The notes below the pieces were generated by a model. That model worked only from the letters and a program-made list of their open reading frames with translations. It ran no database searches and was not told the origin of the DNA. From Vibrio chagasii (GTDB lineage: Bacteria > Pseudomonadota > Gammaproteobacteria > Enterobacterales > Vibrionaceae), in the NCBI RefSeq assembly GCF_002954585.1, contig NZ_MSCI01000003.1, positions 147,967 to 211,966 on the forward strand: a DNA stretch of 64,000 nt, written 5' to 3'. Position 1 is the stretch's first letter, and every line of letters starts with the position of its first letter. The position numbers were made by a program, and so were the translations under genes. Positions 45,501-54,388 of this stretch are shown one piece after another.

Positions 45501-45574
45501 TTTTAGTGTAGAGACCTCTCTATTCTCACAGCATTTGAGTCCCCAAATTCTTAATTTATTGCAAAGGTTTTGTT

Positions 45575-46945
45575 GTGAGTACCGATTCCACCCTGAAAGC
45601 CCAGAACACCTCTGGTTCGCTTGATTCGATGTTTAAAATCACTGAAAGAAAGACCACGATCGGCACTGAGCTGTACGCAGGTTTCATTACTTTCTTGGCA
45701 ATGAGCTACATTCTGGCGGTTAACCCAGCGATTTTGGGTGGTATCCCGGGTATGGATAAAGGTGCGGTATTTACTGCAACGGCTTTGGCTGCGGCTATCT
45801 CGACGTTAATCATGGGCATCTGGGGTAATTACCCTGTGATGCTAGCACCGGGCATGAGCATGAACGGCTTTTTCAAAGGCCTGTTATTGAGTGGTTCTGT
45901 TGCTGTGCTGTGGAATGAAGCGCTATTTGGTATCTTCCTTTCTGGTATTTTGTATCTTGCGTTCTCACTGACCAATATTCGTAAATCGATGATTGAATCG
46001 ATCCCAGAGGACTTAAAGCTGGCGATTACGGTATCGCTCGGTTTGTTCATCGCTTTCTTGGGACTTAAGAACGCGGGCATCATCGTTTCGAACCCGTTTG
46101 TATTGGTTGGCTTAGGGGATATCTCAGACCCACAAGTGATCATCGCTTACATCAGTATCTTTATTGCCCTTGGCTGTATGGTGCGTGACATCAAGCTGGC
46201 GACCTTTATCTCATTCGTATTAGCGATTGCACTGACAATTCTGGCTGACGTATTCATGGGTACATCAAATGCGCCAATCCCAGAGCAGCTAGTCACGATG
46301 CCACCGAGCATGGCAGGCAGCTTCGGCGCGATCTTCGACTTCTCTGCGTTTACTGCTGAGAAAATGTTCGACCTATTGTTTATCGTACTTATCTTCCTGA
46401 TTGTCGACTTCTTTGATGGTTTGAGCACGATTGTCGGTGTTGGCCGTGATGCCGGTATCATCGATAAAGACGGTAAGGTACCAAATGCGAAGTCTGCTCT
46501 AGTGGCAGATGCGGGTGGTACGGTGATTGGTTCGATTCTTGGTACTACATCGATTACTGCTTTCTCTGAGTCGGGTATTGCCTCTTCTCAAGGTGCGAAG
46601 ACAGGTTTGGCGGCAGTGATGGTTGCAGGCTTGTTCCTAATCTCGCTATTCCTGTACCCAATCTTCTCTATCTTCTCGGCAGCTATGGTTGCACCAGCAA
46701 TGGTCGTGGTAGGTATCTACATGGTGGGCCGCCTTGGTCAGATCAACTGGGAGAAGAAAGAGTCACGCATTGCAGCCTTCTTCACCATCATGTTCACGGT
46801 ACTAAGCTTCTCACCTGCAAACGGCATGGCGATGGGCTTTATCAGCTACGCATTCACTATGGTTGTTGCGGGTAAAGGTAAAGAAGTTCACCCGTTAATC
46901 TATGGACTATGTGTGGTGTTCCTAACCTACCTGATTCTGCTTTAA
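45575..46945 (+). CDS. AzgA-type (NCS2) purine permease
   Basis: 456 residues with about 12-14 hydrophobic segments. Conserved family features are GTELYAGFITFLAMSYILAVNP, APGMSMNGFF and DFFDGLSTIVGVGRDAG, typical of the AzgA branch that imports adenine, guanine or hypoxanthine by proton symport. GTG start with AAAGG 7 bases upstream. The guanine-type riboswitch in its leader suggests it is turned off when guanine or hypoxanthine is plentiful, so those are likely substrates. Confidence 0.92.
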   Translation: MSTDSTLKAQNTSGSLDSMFKITERKTTIGTELYAGFITFLAMSYILAVNPAILGGIPGMDKGAVFTATALAAAISTLIMGIWGNYPVMLAPGMSMNGFFKGLLLSGSVAVLWNEALFGIFLSGILYLAFSLTNIRKSMIESIPEDLKLAITVSLGLFIAFLGLKNAGIIVSNPFVLVGLGDISDPQVIIAYISIFIALGCMVRDIKLATFISFVLAIALTILADVFMGTSNAPIPEQLVTMPPSMAGSFGAIFDFSAFTAEKMFDLLFIVLIFLIVDFFDGLSTIVGVGRDAGIIDKDGKVPNAKSALVADAGGTVIGSILGTTSITAFSESGIASSQGAKTGLAAVMVAGLFLISLFLYPIFSIFSAAMVAPAMVVVGIYMVGRLGQINWEKKESRIAAFFTIMFTVLSFSPANGMAMGFISYAFTMVVAGKGKEVHPLIYGLCVVFLTYLILL

Positions 46946-46985
46946 GGCTAATCGGCTGCGTTAAGCTGAAACGAAGAATGAATAG

Positions 46986-47016
46986 ATGGCTCTACAGTGA
47001 ATGTGGGGCCATTTTT
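46986..47016 (+). terminator. Terminator of the purine permease gene
   Basis: ATGGCTCTACA and TGTGGGGCCAT pair over 11 bp (G-T pairs allowed) around a 5-base loop, followed by TTTTT. Confidence 0.8.
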
Positions 47017-47132
47017 GTATCTGGGCTTCAACAAAAGGTGTGCAATCGATGGTGTTCTCCGACAGAGAGTGAGCGACTTATATTGAGGCATGCTATTGTA
47101 GAGGTTGGATTAATTTTTTTTGCAGAGTGACA

Positions 47133-47558
47133 ATGCCTTCTCATTTACCTAAATCTTTTAGTAAGCCTTTCTTGAAAGTTTTTCATACTCTTGAAGCGGT
47201 ACTGTTGGTGGCGATTACTCTCGCTACCGTGTTTGCGATGGTTGAAGAGTTCATGCATTTGTTTGTTGAGCGCCAAGTTCGGCTGACCGATATTCTTCTG
47301 ATGTTCATCTATTTAGAAGTGTTGGCTATGGTCCAACAATTTGTGACGAACGGTAAGATTCCGGTACGTTACCCTATCTATATCGCGATTATGGCGATTG
47401 CTCGTTACATTACACTTGGAATGAAGGAATTGGATGCGGTTCTCATTGTTTGGTTATCTTTAGCCGCGTTTATTTTGGCGGCCGCAACCTTGCTGATTCG
47501 AGTTGGGCATCACTATTGGCCGTATGTTGATCTTCGAACCAAGCAACCAGACGAGTAA
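47133..47558 (+). CDS. psiE: PsiE phosphate-starvation-inducible membrane protein
   Basis: 141 residues from ATG 47133 (GTG 47127 also in frame). Four hydrophobic helices and the PsiE sequence LEAVLLVAITLATVFAMVEEF and VRYPIYIAIMAIARYI. PsiE is induced by phosphate starvation in E. coli; its role is unknown. No clear Pho box was seen upstream here. Confidence 0.9.
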   Translation: MPSHLPKSFSKPFLKVFHTLEAVLLVAITLATVFAMVEEFMHLFVERQVRLTDILLMFIYLEVLAMVQQFVTNGKIPVRYPIYIAIMAIARYITLGMKELDAVLIVWLSLAAFILAAATLLIRVGHHYWPYVDLRTKQPDE

Positions 47559-47583
47559 ACCGTCGACTTATAAGTCACTTAAG

Positions 47584-47609
47584 AGCCCAGCCATGTCGCT
47601 GGGCTTTTT
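47584..47609 (+). terminator. Terminator of psiE
   Basis: AGCCCAGC and GCTGGGCT form a perfect 8-bp stem around a 6-base loop, followed by TTTTT. Confidence 0.9.
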
Positions 47610-47620
47610 ACTACCTTTAT

Positions 47621-47673
47621 AGTGTCAAAAAGACACTTAAGTGTTTTATTAGTTTGGCGGTTTTAAGTGTCTT
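47621..47673. promoter_or_regulatory. Palindromes upstream of the alternative oxidase gene
   Basis: ACACTTAAGTGT (47633-47644) is a perfect 12-bp palindrome. In addition AAGACACTTAA (47630-47640) is inverted as TTAAGTGTCTT (47663-47673), and AGTGTC occurs again at 47621. The three copies of one half-site suggest a regulator binding region 100-150 bp before the gene. The known NsrR consensus was not clearly matched. Confidence 0.6.
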
Positions 47674-47771
47674 AATGACTCTTTTGCCTGGCTTTTCCTT
47701 GAAATATAAGGCTTTGTTTTCTGGCATGAATGTTGATTGGTGAGTATTAGACTCATATTAAGGAACACGCT

Positions 47772-48404
47772 ATGCATTTTGAAAGTACCCACTATCAACC
47801 GGAAGTTCTCTCCGAAAAGGTTGCACTTGTCGTGACTCGACTTCTAAAAAAAACGCTTAATCTGTTTTATGGGAAACATTTAGCCAAACGAGCAATGTTA
47901 TTGGAGACCATTGCGGCTGTTCCGGGCATAGTCGCGGGGGTATTTAATCACCTTAAAGCATTACGTCGCATGAAAGATGACGGTGGTTGGATCAAAGAGC
48001 TCCTGGACGAAGCGGACAATGAACGGATGCACTTGATGATCTTCTTAACCGTTACCAAGCCGTCCATCATAGAGCGCATCTTAGTGATGTTATTACAATT
48101 CCTATTCTTAATTATCTATAGCGTGATTTACTTAGCTTCTTCTAAAACCGCACATCGGATTGTCGGTTACTTTGAAGAGGAAGCTTGCAACAGTTACTCA
48201 GAGTATATCGCCAAAATTGAAGAGGGTAGTCTACCCAATCATCCTGCGCCGAGAATTGCGATGACTTATTACGGCCTACCTGAGGACGCGACATTCTTAG
48301 ATGTACTTTTCCGTATAAGAGAAGATGAAGCTAAGCATCGCGACAAGAATCACGACATTGCCAATTTATACAAAACCAAAGACTTACCTGAGCATCAATG
48401 TTGA
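47772..48404 (+). CDS. aox: Alternative oxidase (ubiquinol oxidase, AOX)
   Basis: Non-pumping di-iron quinol oxidase of the inner membrane that passes electrons from ubiquinol to oxygen. 210 residues. Iron ligands are visible: Glu45 in LLETIA, Glu84 and His87 in EADNERMH, FEEEA near 134-138, and EDEAKH near 189. Two membrane-associated hydrophobic stretches lie around 50-60 and 103-122. In V. fischeri aox responds to nitric oxide; whether that holds here is open. Single gene with palindromes upstream. Confidence 0.95.
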   Translation: MHFESTHYQPEVLSEKVALVVTRLLKKTLNLFYGKHLAKRAMLLETIAAVPGIVAGVFNHLKALRRMKDDGGWIKELLDEADNERMHLMIFLTVTKPSIIERILVMLLQFLFLIIYSVIYLASSKTAHRIVGYFEEEACNSYSEYIAKIEEGSLPNHPAPRIAMTYYGLPEDATFLDVLFRIREDEAKHRDKNHDIANLYKTKDLPEHQC

Positions 48405-48431
48405 TGGTCCTTTATTACTAAAATAAAGAAA

Positions 48432-48459
48432 AGCCCCTGCATCTTTCGATACAGGGGCT
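48432..48459 (-). terminator. Terminator of yicC
   Basis: AGCCCCTG-ATC and GAT-CAGGGGCT form a stem with a TTTC loop; the minus strand then reads TTTTCTTTATTTT. Confidence 0.85.
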
Positions 48460-48482
48460 ACTTGTATTAACTCAGCGTTGGT

Positions 48483-49349
48483 TTATTCGATATTCTGAAT
48501 CTGTTCACGCATCTGTTCGATAAGAACTTTCAGCTCTACGCCTGATGCAGTGATGTCAGTGCTGATAGACTTAGACGCTAGCGTGTTTGATTCACGGTTG
48601 AACTCTTGCATCATGAAGTCCAGTTTACGGCCACATGCGCCGCCTTTCTTCAATACTGCATTGGCTTCTTTCACGTGAGAGTCTAGGCGGTCTAGCTCTT
48701 CGGCTACGTCTGACTTCTGTGCGAGTAGGATTAGCTCTTGCTCAACGCGAGAACCTTCAAGCTCAATCTTCGCTTCTTCAAATTTGTTAAGCAGACGCTC
48801 ACGTTGCCACTCTAGGATTTCAGGCATGCGTGCACGTACTTTTACCACTTCTTCAGTGATCGCATCTAAGCGCTGTACGATTAGCGCCTTCATGTTCTCT
48901 CCTTCACGAGCACGAGCATCAATGAACTCTGCAATCGCATCGTTGAACGCTGCTAGTAAGTCTTTGTTGATCGCATCCATGTCTTGCTCAGGTGTTTCCA
49001 TCACACCAGGCCAGTTCATTACTTGGAATGGGTTAAGACGGCTCTCTTCACCTGTCATGGTCATCACTTGGTTCGCCGCATTGATCACTTGCTGCGCTAA
49101 ACCTTCGTTGATGCTTAGCTCGCCTTTTGCTGCTGGGTTAGCTTCAAAGCGTAGGTTACATTCTACTTTGCCGCGCGCTAGGCGCTTACGAAAACGCTCG
49201 CGTAGGATTGGCTCTAAACCACGGAACTGTTCAGGCATACGGAAGTAAGTTTCTAGGTAGCGTTGGTTTACACTACGGATTTCCCATACTGCGCTGCCCC
49301 AATCGCCTTTTACTTCTTTGCGTGCGTACGCGGTCATACTATAAATCAT
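48483..49349 (-). CDS. yicC: YicC-family endoribonuclease
   Basis: 288 residues from the ATG in MIYSMTAYARKEVKG, with AGGA 9 bases upstream; an earlier in-frame ATG lacks conserved sequence. N-terminal YicC domain and C-terminal DUF1732 (KKGGACGRKLDFMMQEFNRESNTLASKS). E. coli YicC is reported as an endoribonuclease acting on small RNAs. Divergent from rph, as in E. coli. Confidence 0.93.
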   Translation of the reverse strand: MIYSMTAYARKEVKGDWGSAVWEIRSVNQRYLETYFRMPEQFRGLEPILRERFRKRLARGKVECNLRFEANPAAKGELSINEGLAQQVINAANQVMTMTGEESRLNPFQVMNWPGVMETPEQDMDAINKDLLAAFNDAIAEFIDARAREGENMKALIVQRLDAITEEVVKVRARMPEILEWQRERLLNKFEEAKIELEGSRVEQELILLAQKSDVAEELDRLDSHVKEANAVLKKGGACGRKLDFMMQEFNRESNTLASKSISTDITASGVELKVLIEQMREQIQNIE

Positions 49350-49597
49350 CGAATTTTCCTGTCTTTTATCATTCTGAAAATAACGCGCACGCATAGTATC
49401 ACGTTACGGGTGACAGCCGAAGCTCAGTACTTTCGCTAAGGAATCGCTTTTCATGGACAGTGTCTTCCAATGGTAAATAGCTTTGCACAGTAAACTGCTA
49501 TATAATCTCGCCCCAATCAAATATGTCTCACCCCTTTCTTAGGTGATGCACGCTTTCGATAGTAAATCACTTCAGACTGTTAATAAGGTAGATACCA

Positions 49598-50314
49598 ATG
49601 CGTCCAAATGACCGCGCTGTAGATCAAATTCGTCCAATTAAAATTACTCGTAACTACACAGCTTATGCTGAAGGTTCTGTATTAGTTGAGTTCGGCAACA
49701 CTAAAGTTCTATGTAATGCGACGGTAGAAGAAAACGTACCGCGTTGGTTGAAAGGTCAAGGAAAGGGTTGGGTAACGGCTGAATACGGCATGCTGCCACG
49801 TGCAACGCACACTCGTAACCGTCGTGAAGCGGCGAGCGGTAAGCAAGGTGGTCGCACGATGGAAATCCAACGTCTGATCGCTCGTAGCCTACGTGCTGTT
49901 GTGGATCTTAAAGCGATGGGTGAAATCATGATTACGGTTGATTGTGATGTTATTCAAGCAGACGGCGGCACACGTACTGCGTCTATCTCTGGTGCAAGCG
50001 TAGCAATGGCTGATGCAATCAAGAGCCTACTAGACAGTGGTAAGTTGAAAAAGAACCCAATGAAGGGCCACGTAGCGGCTGTTTCAGTGGGTATCGTTGG
50101 TGCAGAAGCACTGTGTGACCTTGAGTATGTTGAAGACTCAGCAGCCGATACCGATATGAACGTTGTCATGACGGAAGACGGTAAGATGATTGAGATTCAA
50201 GGTACTGCAGAAGGCGAACCGTTCAGCCACGAAGAGCTGATGAAGCTTTTAGCCCTGGCGAATAAGGGCATTGCCGATATTGTTGAAGCGCAGAAGTCGG
50301 CGTTGGCAGAATAA
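49598..50314 (+). CDS. rph: Ribonuclease PH
   Basis: Phosphorolytic 3' exonuclease that trims tRNA precursors. 238 residues, full length and in frame (E. coli K-12 has a frameshift in this gene). RPNDRAVDQIRPIKIT and VNVTTHTRNRREA-type core motifs are present, with the catalytic region near DCDVIQADGGTRTA. It precedes pyrE but is separated from it by a terminator-like hairpin that may attenuate pyrE. Confidence 0.96.
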   Translation: MRPNDRAVDQIRPIKITRNYTAYAEGSVLVEFGNTKVLCNATVEENVPRWLKGQGKGWVTAEYGMLPRATHTRNRREAASGKQGGRTMEIQRLIARSLRAVVDLKAMGEIMITVDCDVIQADGGTRTASISGASVAMADAIKSLLDSGKLKKNPMKGHVAAVSVGIVGAEALCDLEYVEDSAADTDMNVVMTEDGKMIEIQGTAEGEPFSHEELMKLLALANKGIADIVEAQKSALAE

Positions 50315-50323
50315 TCAATTTTA

Positions 50324-50353
50324 ATAGCTCCCAATTTGGGGGCTATTTTTTTG
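50324..50353 (+). terminator. Terminator or attenuator between rph and pyrE
   Basis: ATAGC-CCCAA and TTGGG-GCTAT form a stem followed by seven T, 10 bases after the rph stop and about 70 bases before pyrE. In E. coli the rph-pyrE gap is a UTP-sensitive attenuator; the same position and shape suggest that here. Confidence 0.85.
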
Positions 50354-50421
50354 TCTGTAAAACCTGAAAGGGTGGTACAGAGCGTAAGTTAAGTTTTATT
50401 GAGTAAACATAGAGGATGAGC

Positions 50422-51063
50422 ATGAAAGCATATCAACGTGAATTTATTGAATTTGCACTAGAGAAAGAAGTACTTAAGTTTGGTGAGTTTACTTTAAAGT
50501 CTGGCCGTAAGAGCCCTTACTTCTTCAATGCTGGATTGTTTAACACAGGCCGTGACTTAGCGCGCTTGGGTCGTTTCTACGCAGCAGCACTGGCGGATTC
50601 TGGTATTGAATTTGATGTACTGTTTGGCCCTGCATACAAAGGTATCCCAATCGCAACGACAACAGCTGTTGCACTGGCCGATCACCACGATGTAGACACG
50701 CCTTACTGCTTTAACCGCAAAGAAGCAAAAGACCACGGTGAAGGTGGCAACCTAGTCGGTAGCGCACTGGAAGGTCGCATCATGCTGGTGGACGACGTAA
50801 TCACTGCAGGTACTGCAATTCGTGAATCGATGGAAATCATCCAAGCGAATGGTGCTGATCTAGCGGGCGTTCTTGTTGCGATTGACCGCCAAGAGAAAGG
50901 TAAAGGCGAGCTATCTGCGATTCAAGAAGTAGAACGTGACTTTGGTTGTGCGATTATTTCTATCGTTAGCCTGACTGACTTAGTGACTTTCCTTGAAGAG
51001 AAGGGGACTGATGCAGCGCACCTTGAAGCAGTGAAAGCGTACCGCGCTCAGTACGGCATCTAA
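50422..51063 (+). CDS. pyrE: Orotate phosphoribosyltransferase
   Basis: Makes OMP from orotate and PRPP in pyrimidine synthesis. ATG 50422 with GAGG 7 bases ahead gives 213 residues, equal to E. coli; an ATG two codons earlier overlaps the ribosome site. PRPP loop IMLVDDVITAGTA near residue 122. Downstream of rph and its attenuator-like hairpin. Confidence 0.96.
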   Translation: MKAYQREFIEFALEKEVLKFGEFTLKSGRKSPYFFNAGLFNTGRDLARLGRFYAAALADSGIEFDVLFGPAYKGIPIATTTAVALADHHDVDTPYCFNRKEAKDHGEGGNLVGSALEGRIMLVDDVITAGTAIRESMEIIQANGADLAGVLVAIDRQEKGKGELSAIQEVERDFGCAIISIVSLTDLVTFLEEKGTDAAHLEAVKAYRAQYGI

Positions 51064-51091
51064 TACAATTTGTTATAGCTATAGAATGCAC

Positions 51092-51124
51092 AAGGGGCTG
51101 ATGAATCATCAGCCCCTTTTCTTT
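51092..51124. terminator. Terminator between pyrE and the lpx gene
   Basis: AAGGGGCTGATGA and TCATCAGCCCCTT form a near-perfect 13-bp stem, followed by TTCTTTT. It can serve the convergent genes. Confidence 0.9.
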
Positions 51125-51154
51125 TGGTTCAGAATATTACTTATAGCGGCTACT

Positions 51155-52141
51155 CTACTTATAACGAATGCCGCGTTCAGCCTCTGGGTCTTCCATGGTT
51201 TTGAAACGCTTGTGCAGCCACATCCACTGCTCTGGCGCGCGTAAGATGATTTTCTCTAGATAGCTATTCATGTAAGCAGCTGCCGCTTTCTCATCTTTTT
51301 GCGGGTAGTTATCTTCGATGGACTCATCGGCCATGATTTCATATTTGCCGTTGTCGTTTCTAAAACCAGAGCCTGGAACAATCGCGCAGCGGCTAGTATA
51401 AGCCAGAATACTAGTACCAGTCGTCGTACATGCATCAGGCACGGCGAAGAAAGGTACAAATGCCGCTTTATTACGCCCGTAATCATGATCTGGTAGGTAG
51501 AAAAGGATCTCACCCTGACGCAAGATTCGGATCATGCGCTTCACATCTTTACGGTGAATGAGGCGGTTGCCGTTTTGGGTACGACCGCGGTACTGAATGA
51601 ACTCATAAGCAGGGTTTTTGTGTGGACGATACACGCCTAGGCCAGGAATACCGAGCACAGCCATTGCTCGTGCGGTGATCTCCAAGTTCAAGGCATGCAC
51701 ACAGCAGAGAAGAACACCTTTGCCATTGGCTTTGTGCGTACGTAGCATTTGGGTGTCTTTGTCGACTAAGATTCGTTTAAAGCGCCATGTTGGCCAGAAC
51801 CAAGTAATGCCGGTTTCGATCAGCGCCATACCCGTATTCTTAAAGTTCTCGCTTACCATAGCCGCAACTTCATCTGCTGGCTTATCTGGGAAAGCGAGTT
51901 CTAAATTGCGAGTGGCGACTGCGACGCGTTTTTTGCCATAACGAGCGCCTAAAGTGCCCAATGAGCGTCCTAACAGTAATAACAAGCGGTAAGGGAGAAC
52001 GTTAACAATAAGCGCCAACAGCCCAAAGCCGAACCATACTCCCCAATATTTTGGGTGAAGCAGTGCCAGCGTAAAAGGCGGCTTAGTAATAACGTGTTGT
52101 GCAGTGCTGCTTGTCGGAGAAGTTTTCGTCATAACCATCAC
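51155..52141 (-). CDS. lpxL: Lipid A late acyltransferase (LpxL/LpxN family)
   Basis: 328 residues with one N-terminal membrane helix (about 32-52) and the catalytic H-X4-E motif HALNLE near residue 148, typical of LpxL-type enzymes (LpxM has H-X4-D). Transfers a fatty acid to Kdo2-lipid IVA in the inner membrane. In V. cholerae this position holds two neighbouring acyltransferase genes; only one is present here. LpxL or LpxN identity cannot be told from sequence alone. Several in-frame ATGs occur at the start. Confidence 0.82.
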   Translation of the reverse strand: MMVMTKTSPTSSTAQHVITKPPFTLALLHPKYWGVWFGFGLLALIVNVLPYRLLLLLGRSLGTLGARYGKKRVAVATRNLELAFPDKPADEVAAMVSENFKNTGMALIETGITWFWPTWRFKRILVDKDTQMLRTHKANGKGVLLCCVHALNLEITARAMAVLGIPGLGVYRPHKNPAYEFIQYRGRTQNGNRLIHRKDVKRMIRILRQGEILFYLPDHDYGRNKAAFVPFFAVPDACTTTGTSILAYTSRCAIVPGSGFRNDNGKYEIMADESIEDNYPQKDEKAAAAYMNSYLEKIILRAPEQWMWLHKRFKTMEDPEAERGIRYK

Positions 52142-52155
52142 TTAAAGTTGGATTG

Positions 52156-52746
52156 CTACTTAATCTGAGCGCTGAGTAGTGCCCAATAAGCATCGAAGTT
52201 TTCTGTTGGTTGATATTTGAAGTCAGAACGTACGAATCGATTCAAGCTGCCTTCAACTTGGCCGAGCAATTGTGCCGCTAAGATTTTCTCGTCAACTGGG
52301 AATGATTTCCCTTCACGAAGCTTTCTTTCTCGCAGAATTTGGCGAAGTTGAGTCTCAATGCGTTCGAACAGTTGATTGATGCGGTCACGTAGGCGCTCGT
52401 TTTCAAACATTAGAGCATGGCCAGATAAAATTCGAGTCAGGCCTGGGTTACGTTCTGAGAAAACTAAGATCAGTTGCAGTACTAGGCGTATGCGCTCTAG
52501 TGTGTCTTTCTCTTCATCCAGAATGCGGTTGATTCGAGACATCAAGGCTTCTTCAATAAACTCGATAAGGCCTTCAAACATGCGAGCTTTGCTAGGGAAG
52601 TGGCGGTAAAGTGCTGCTTCAGAAACGCCAACTTGCTTGGCTAATTTTACCGTCGTGATACGAGAAGCACCTTCGGTCGATTCCAACATTTGTGCGAGAG
52701 CTTGTAGGATTTCTTCACGACGGTTTGATTTTCGAGTACCAGCCAT
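52156..52746 (-). CDS. slmA: Nucleoid occlusion factor SlmA
   Basis: 196 residues, TetR-type DNA-binding helix-turn-helix (KLAKQVGVSEAALYRHFPSK, about 33-52). Bound to chromosomal sites, it blocks FtsZ ring assembly over the nucleoid. It lies 14 bases before the lpx gene and downstream of coaBC. E. coli has dut between coaBC and slmA; here that gap is 169 bp with no gene. Confidence 0.96.
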   Translation of the reverse strand: MAGTRKSNRREEILQALAQMLESTEGASRITTVKLAKQVGVSEAALYRHFPSKARMFEGLIEFIEEALMSRINRILDEEKDTLERIRLVLQLILVFSERNPGLTRILSGHALMFENERLRDRINQLFERIETQLRQILRERKLREGKSFPVDEKILAAQLLGQVEGSLNRFVRSDFKYQPTENFDAYWALLSAQIK

Positions 52747-52915
52747 CTATTTACTTCCTTTCCTAAAGATGAGGATTGAGTGAAGAAGGATTATAAACAC
52801 CATTCAATTCTGTTTCCTAGTTTTGTAAGCCCTAGGTCAACAGAATCGAGAGGTGTCAGCAGATTGTCAGCTCAAAATTGTCTATTTATCCGACAATATT
52901 GCTCTAATCAGTGAG

Positions 52916-54163
52916 TTAGTGATGCTTTTCTAGCAGTTGTTGGATCTGCTCAAGGATCTGGAATCCAAGCGCACCTTTGCTATCCAATGGCAGAGATTTA
53001 TCGCCACCTTTCCAATAAAGGTGCAATTCGTTGCTGCTACTATTGAAGCCTTGGCCTTCAACAGATACATCATTAGCACAAATCATATCGAGGTTCTTTC
53101 GCTCTAGCTTACCGCGAGCATATTTCTCAACATCTTGCGTTTCAGCTGCAAACCCTACTGTAAATGGACGACCTTCTGTCATAGCTGCGACAGAAGCGAC
53201 GATATCTGGGTTTTTCACCATGTGAATCGCCATGTCATCTTTACCGTCTACTTTTTTAAGTTTCTGGTCTGCAATGGTCTCAGGACGGTAATCAGCAACC
53301 GCGGCGCAGCTGATGAAAACATCGTGTTGAGCGGCGTGAGCAGCAACGGCATCAAACATCTGTTGAGCACTATCGACATCGACGCGAGTCACTTTGTCTG
53401 GAGTAGCGAGTGACACAGGACCACTCACTAGCGTGACCGTCGCACCTTGTTTAGCTGCGGCTTCAGCTAACGCGTAGCCCATTTTGCCTGAGCTGTGGTT
53501 GGTGATGTAACGCACAGGGTCAATGGCCTCACGAGTTGGTCCTGCAGTGATAAGCACAGAGCGACCTGCAAGTGGTTTAGGTTGGAAGAAGTCTTCACAG
53601 CAGTGTACAAGCTGCATTGGCTCTAACATGCGGCCCATACCAACATCACCACATGCTTGTTCGCCAGACGCTGGCCCCCAAACCTCACAACCACGACGTT
53701 TTAGTGTCGCGATGTTCTCTTGAGTGGCTGGATGGCTGTACATTTGTTGGTTCATTGCTGGCGATACCGCAACTGGCGCATCGGTCGCTAAAACTAAAGT
53801 GGTCAGTAGGTCGTTGCCCATGCCTGCAGTCATACGTGCAATAAGATCGGCAGTCGCCGGTGCTAACAATACTAAGTCAGCCCATTTTGCGAGTTCGATG
53901 TGACCCATTGAAGCTTCAGCAGCAGGATCAAGCAAACTATCAGACACTGGCCTTCCCGAGACCGCTTGCATGGTCAGTGGAGTGATGAACTCCTTAGCTG
54001 CATTGGTCATGACGACCTGCACTTGTGCCCCACGTTCAACCAAGCGTCGAGTTAGCTCGGCACATTTGTAAGCAGCGATACCACCACTAATACCAAGAAG
54101 AATTTTTTTCCCTGCTAGGCCTGGTTGGTCAGCGTTACTCAGTGGATTAACCTGTGTTTGCAT
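52916..54163 (-). CDS. coaBC: Phosphopantothenoylcysteine synthetase/decarboxylase
   Basis: Two consecutive steps of coenzyme A synthesis in one protein. 415 residues: N-terminal flavoprotein decarboxylase (GISGGIAAYKCAEL, then SPAMNQQMY with the PXMNXXMW-type motif) and C-terminal synthetase (ITAGPTREAIDPVRYITNHSSGKMGYALA). Divergent from radC. Confidence 0.96.
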   Translation of the reverse strand: MQTQVNPLSNADQPGLAGKKILLGISGGIAAYKCAELTRRLVERGAQVQVVMTNAAKEFITPLTMQAVSGRPVSDSLLDPAAEASMGHIELAKWADLVLLAPATADLIARMTAGMGNDLLTTLVLATDAPVAVSPAMNQQMYSHPATQENIATLKRRGCEVWGPASGEQACGDVGMGRMLEPMQLVHCCEDFFQPKPLAGRSVLITAGPTREAIDPVRYITNHSSGKMGYALAEAAAKQGATVTLVSGPVSLATPDKVTRVDVDSAQQMFDAVAAHAAQHDVFISCAAVADYRPETIADQKLKKVDGKDDMAIHMVKNPDIVASVAAMTEGRPFTVGFAAETQDVEKYARGKLERKNLDMICANDVSVEGQGFNSSSNELHLYWKGGDKSLPLDSKGALGFQILEQIQQLLEKHH

Positions 54164-54388
54164 GATTCTGTTCCTTAATTTTTCTGCGACTTACGATATC
54201 AGAACAAAGGATGAGTGCCTAGAAGCAGAACTTGAACAGACTTGACGCTCATCAAATTGGCGTTATCAAACTTATCAATTACACGTTTTTGTTAGTGACT
54301 CGGCTGGCTTTATCTCTATTAAAGGATCTCTGGATACTAGCTAGTTACGCTGAGGGGTTATGTTCATAAGCAATGGATTTGCTCTTCT

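Noticed and set aside
47100..47132. Pho box before psiE
   Set aside because: No repeat resembling CTGTCAT could be found upstream.
49483..49506. Sigma-70 promoter TTGCAC / TATAAT before rph
   Set aside because: The spacer is only 12 bases; the TATAAT may still be a -10 box but the pair is not a proper promoter.
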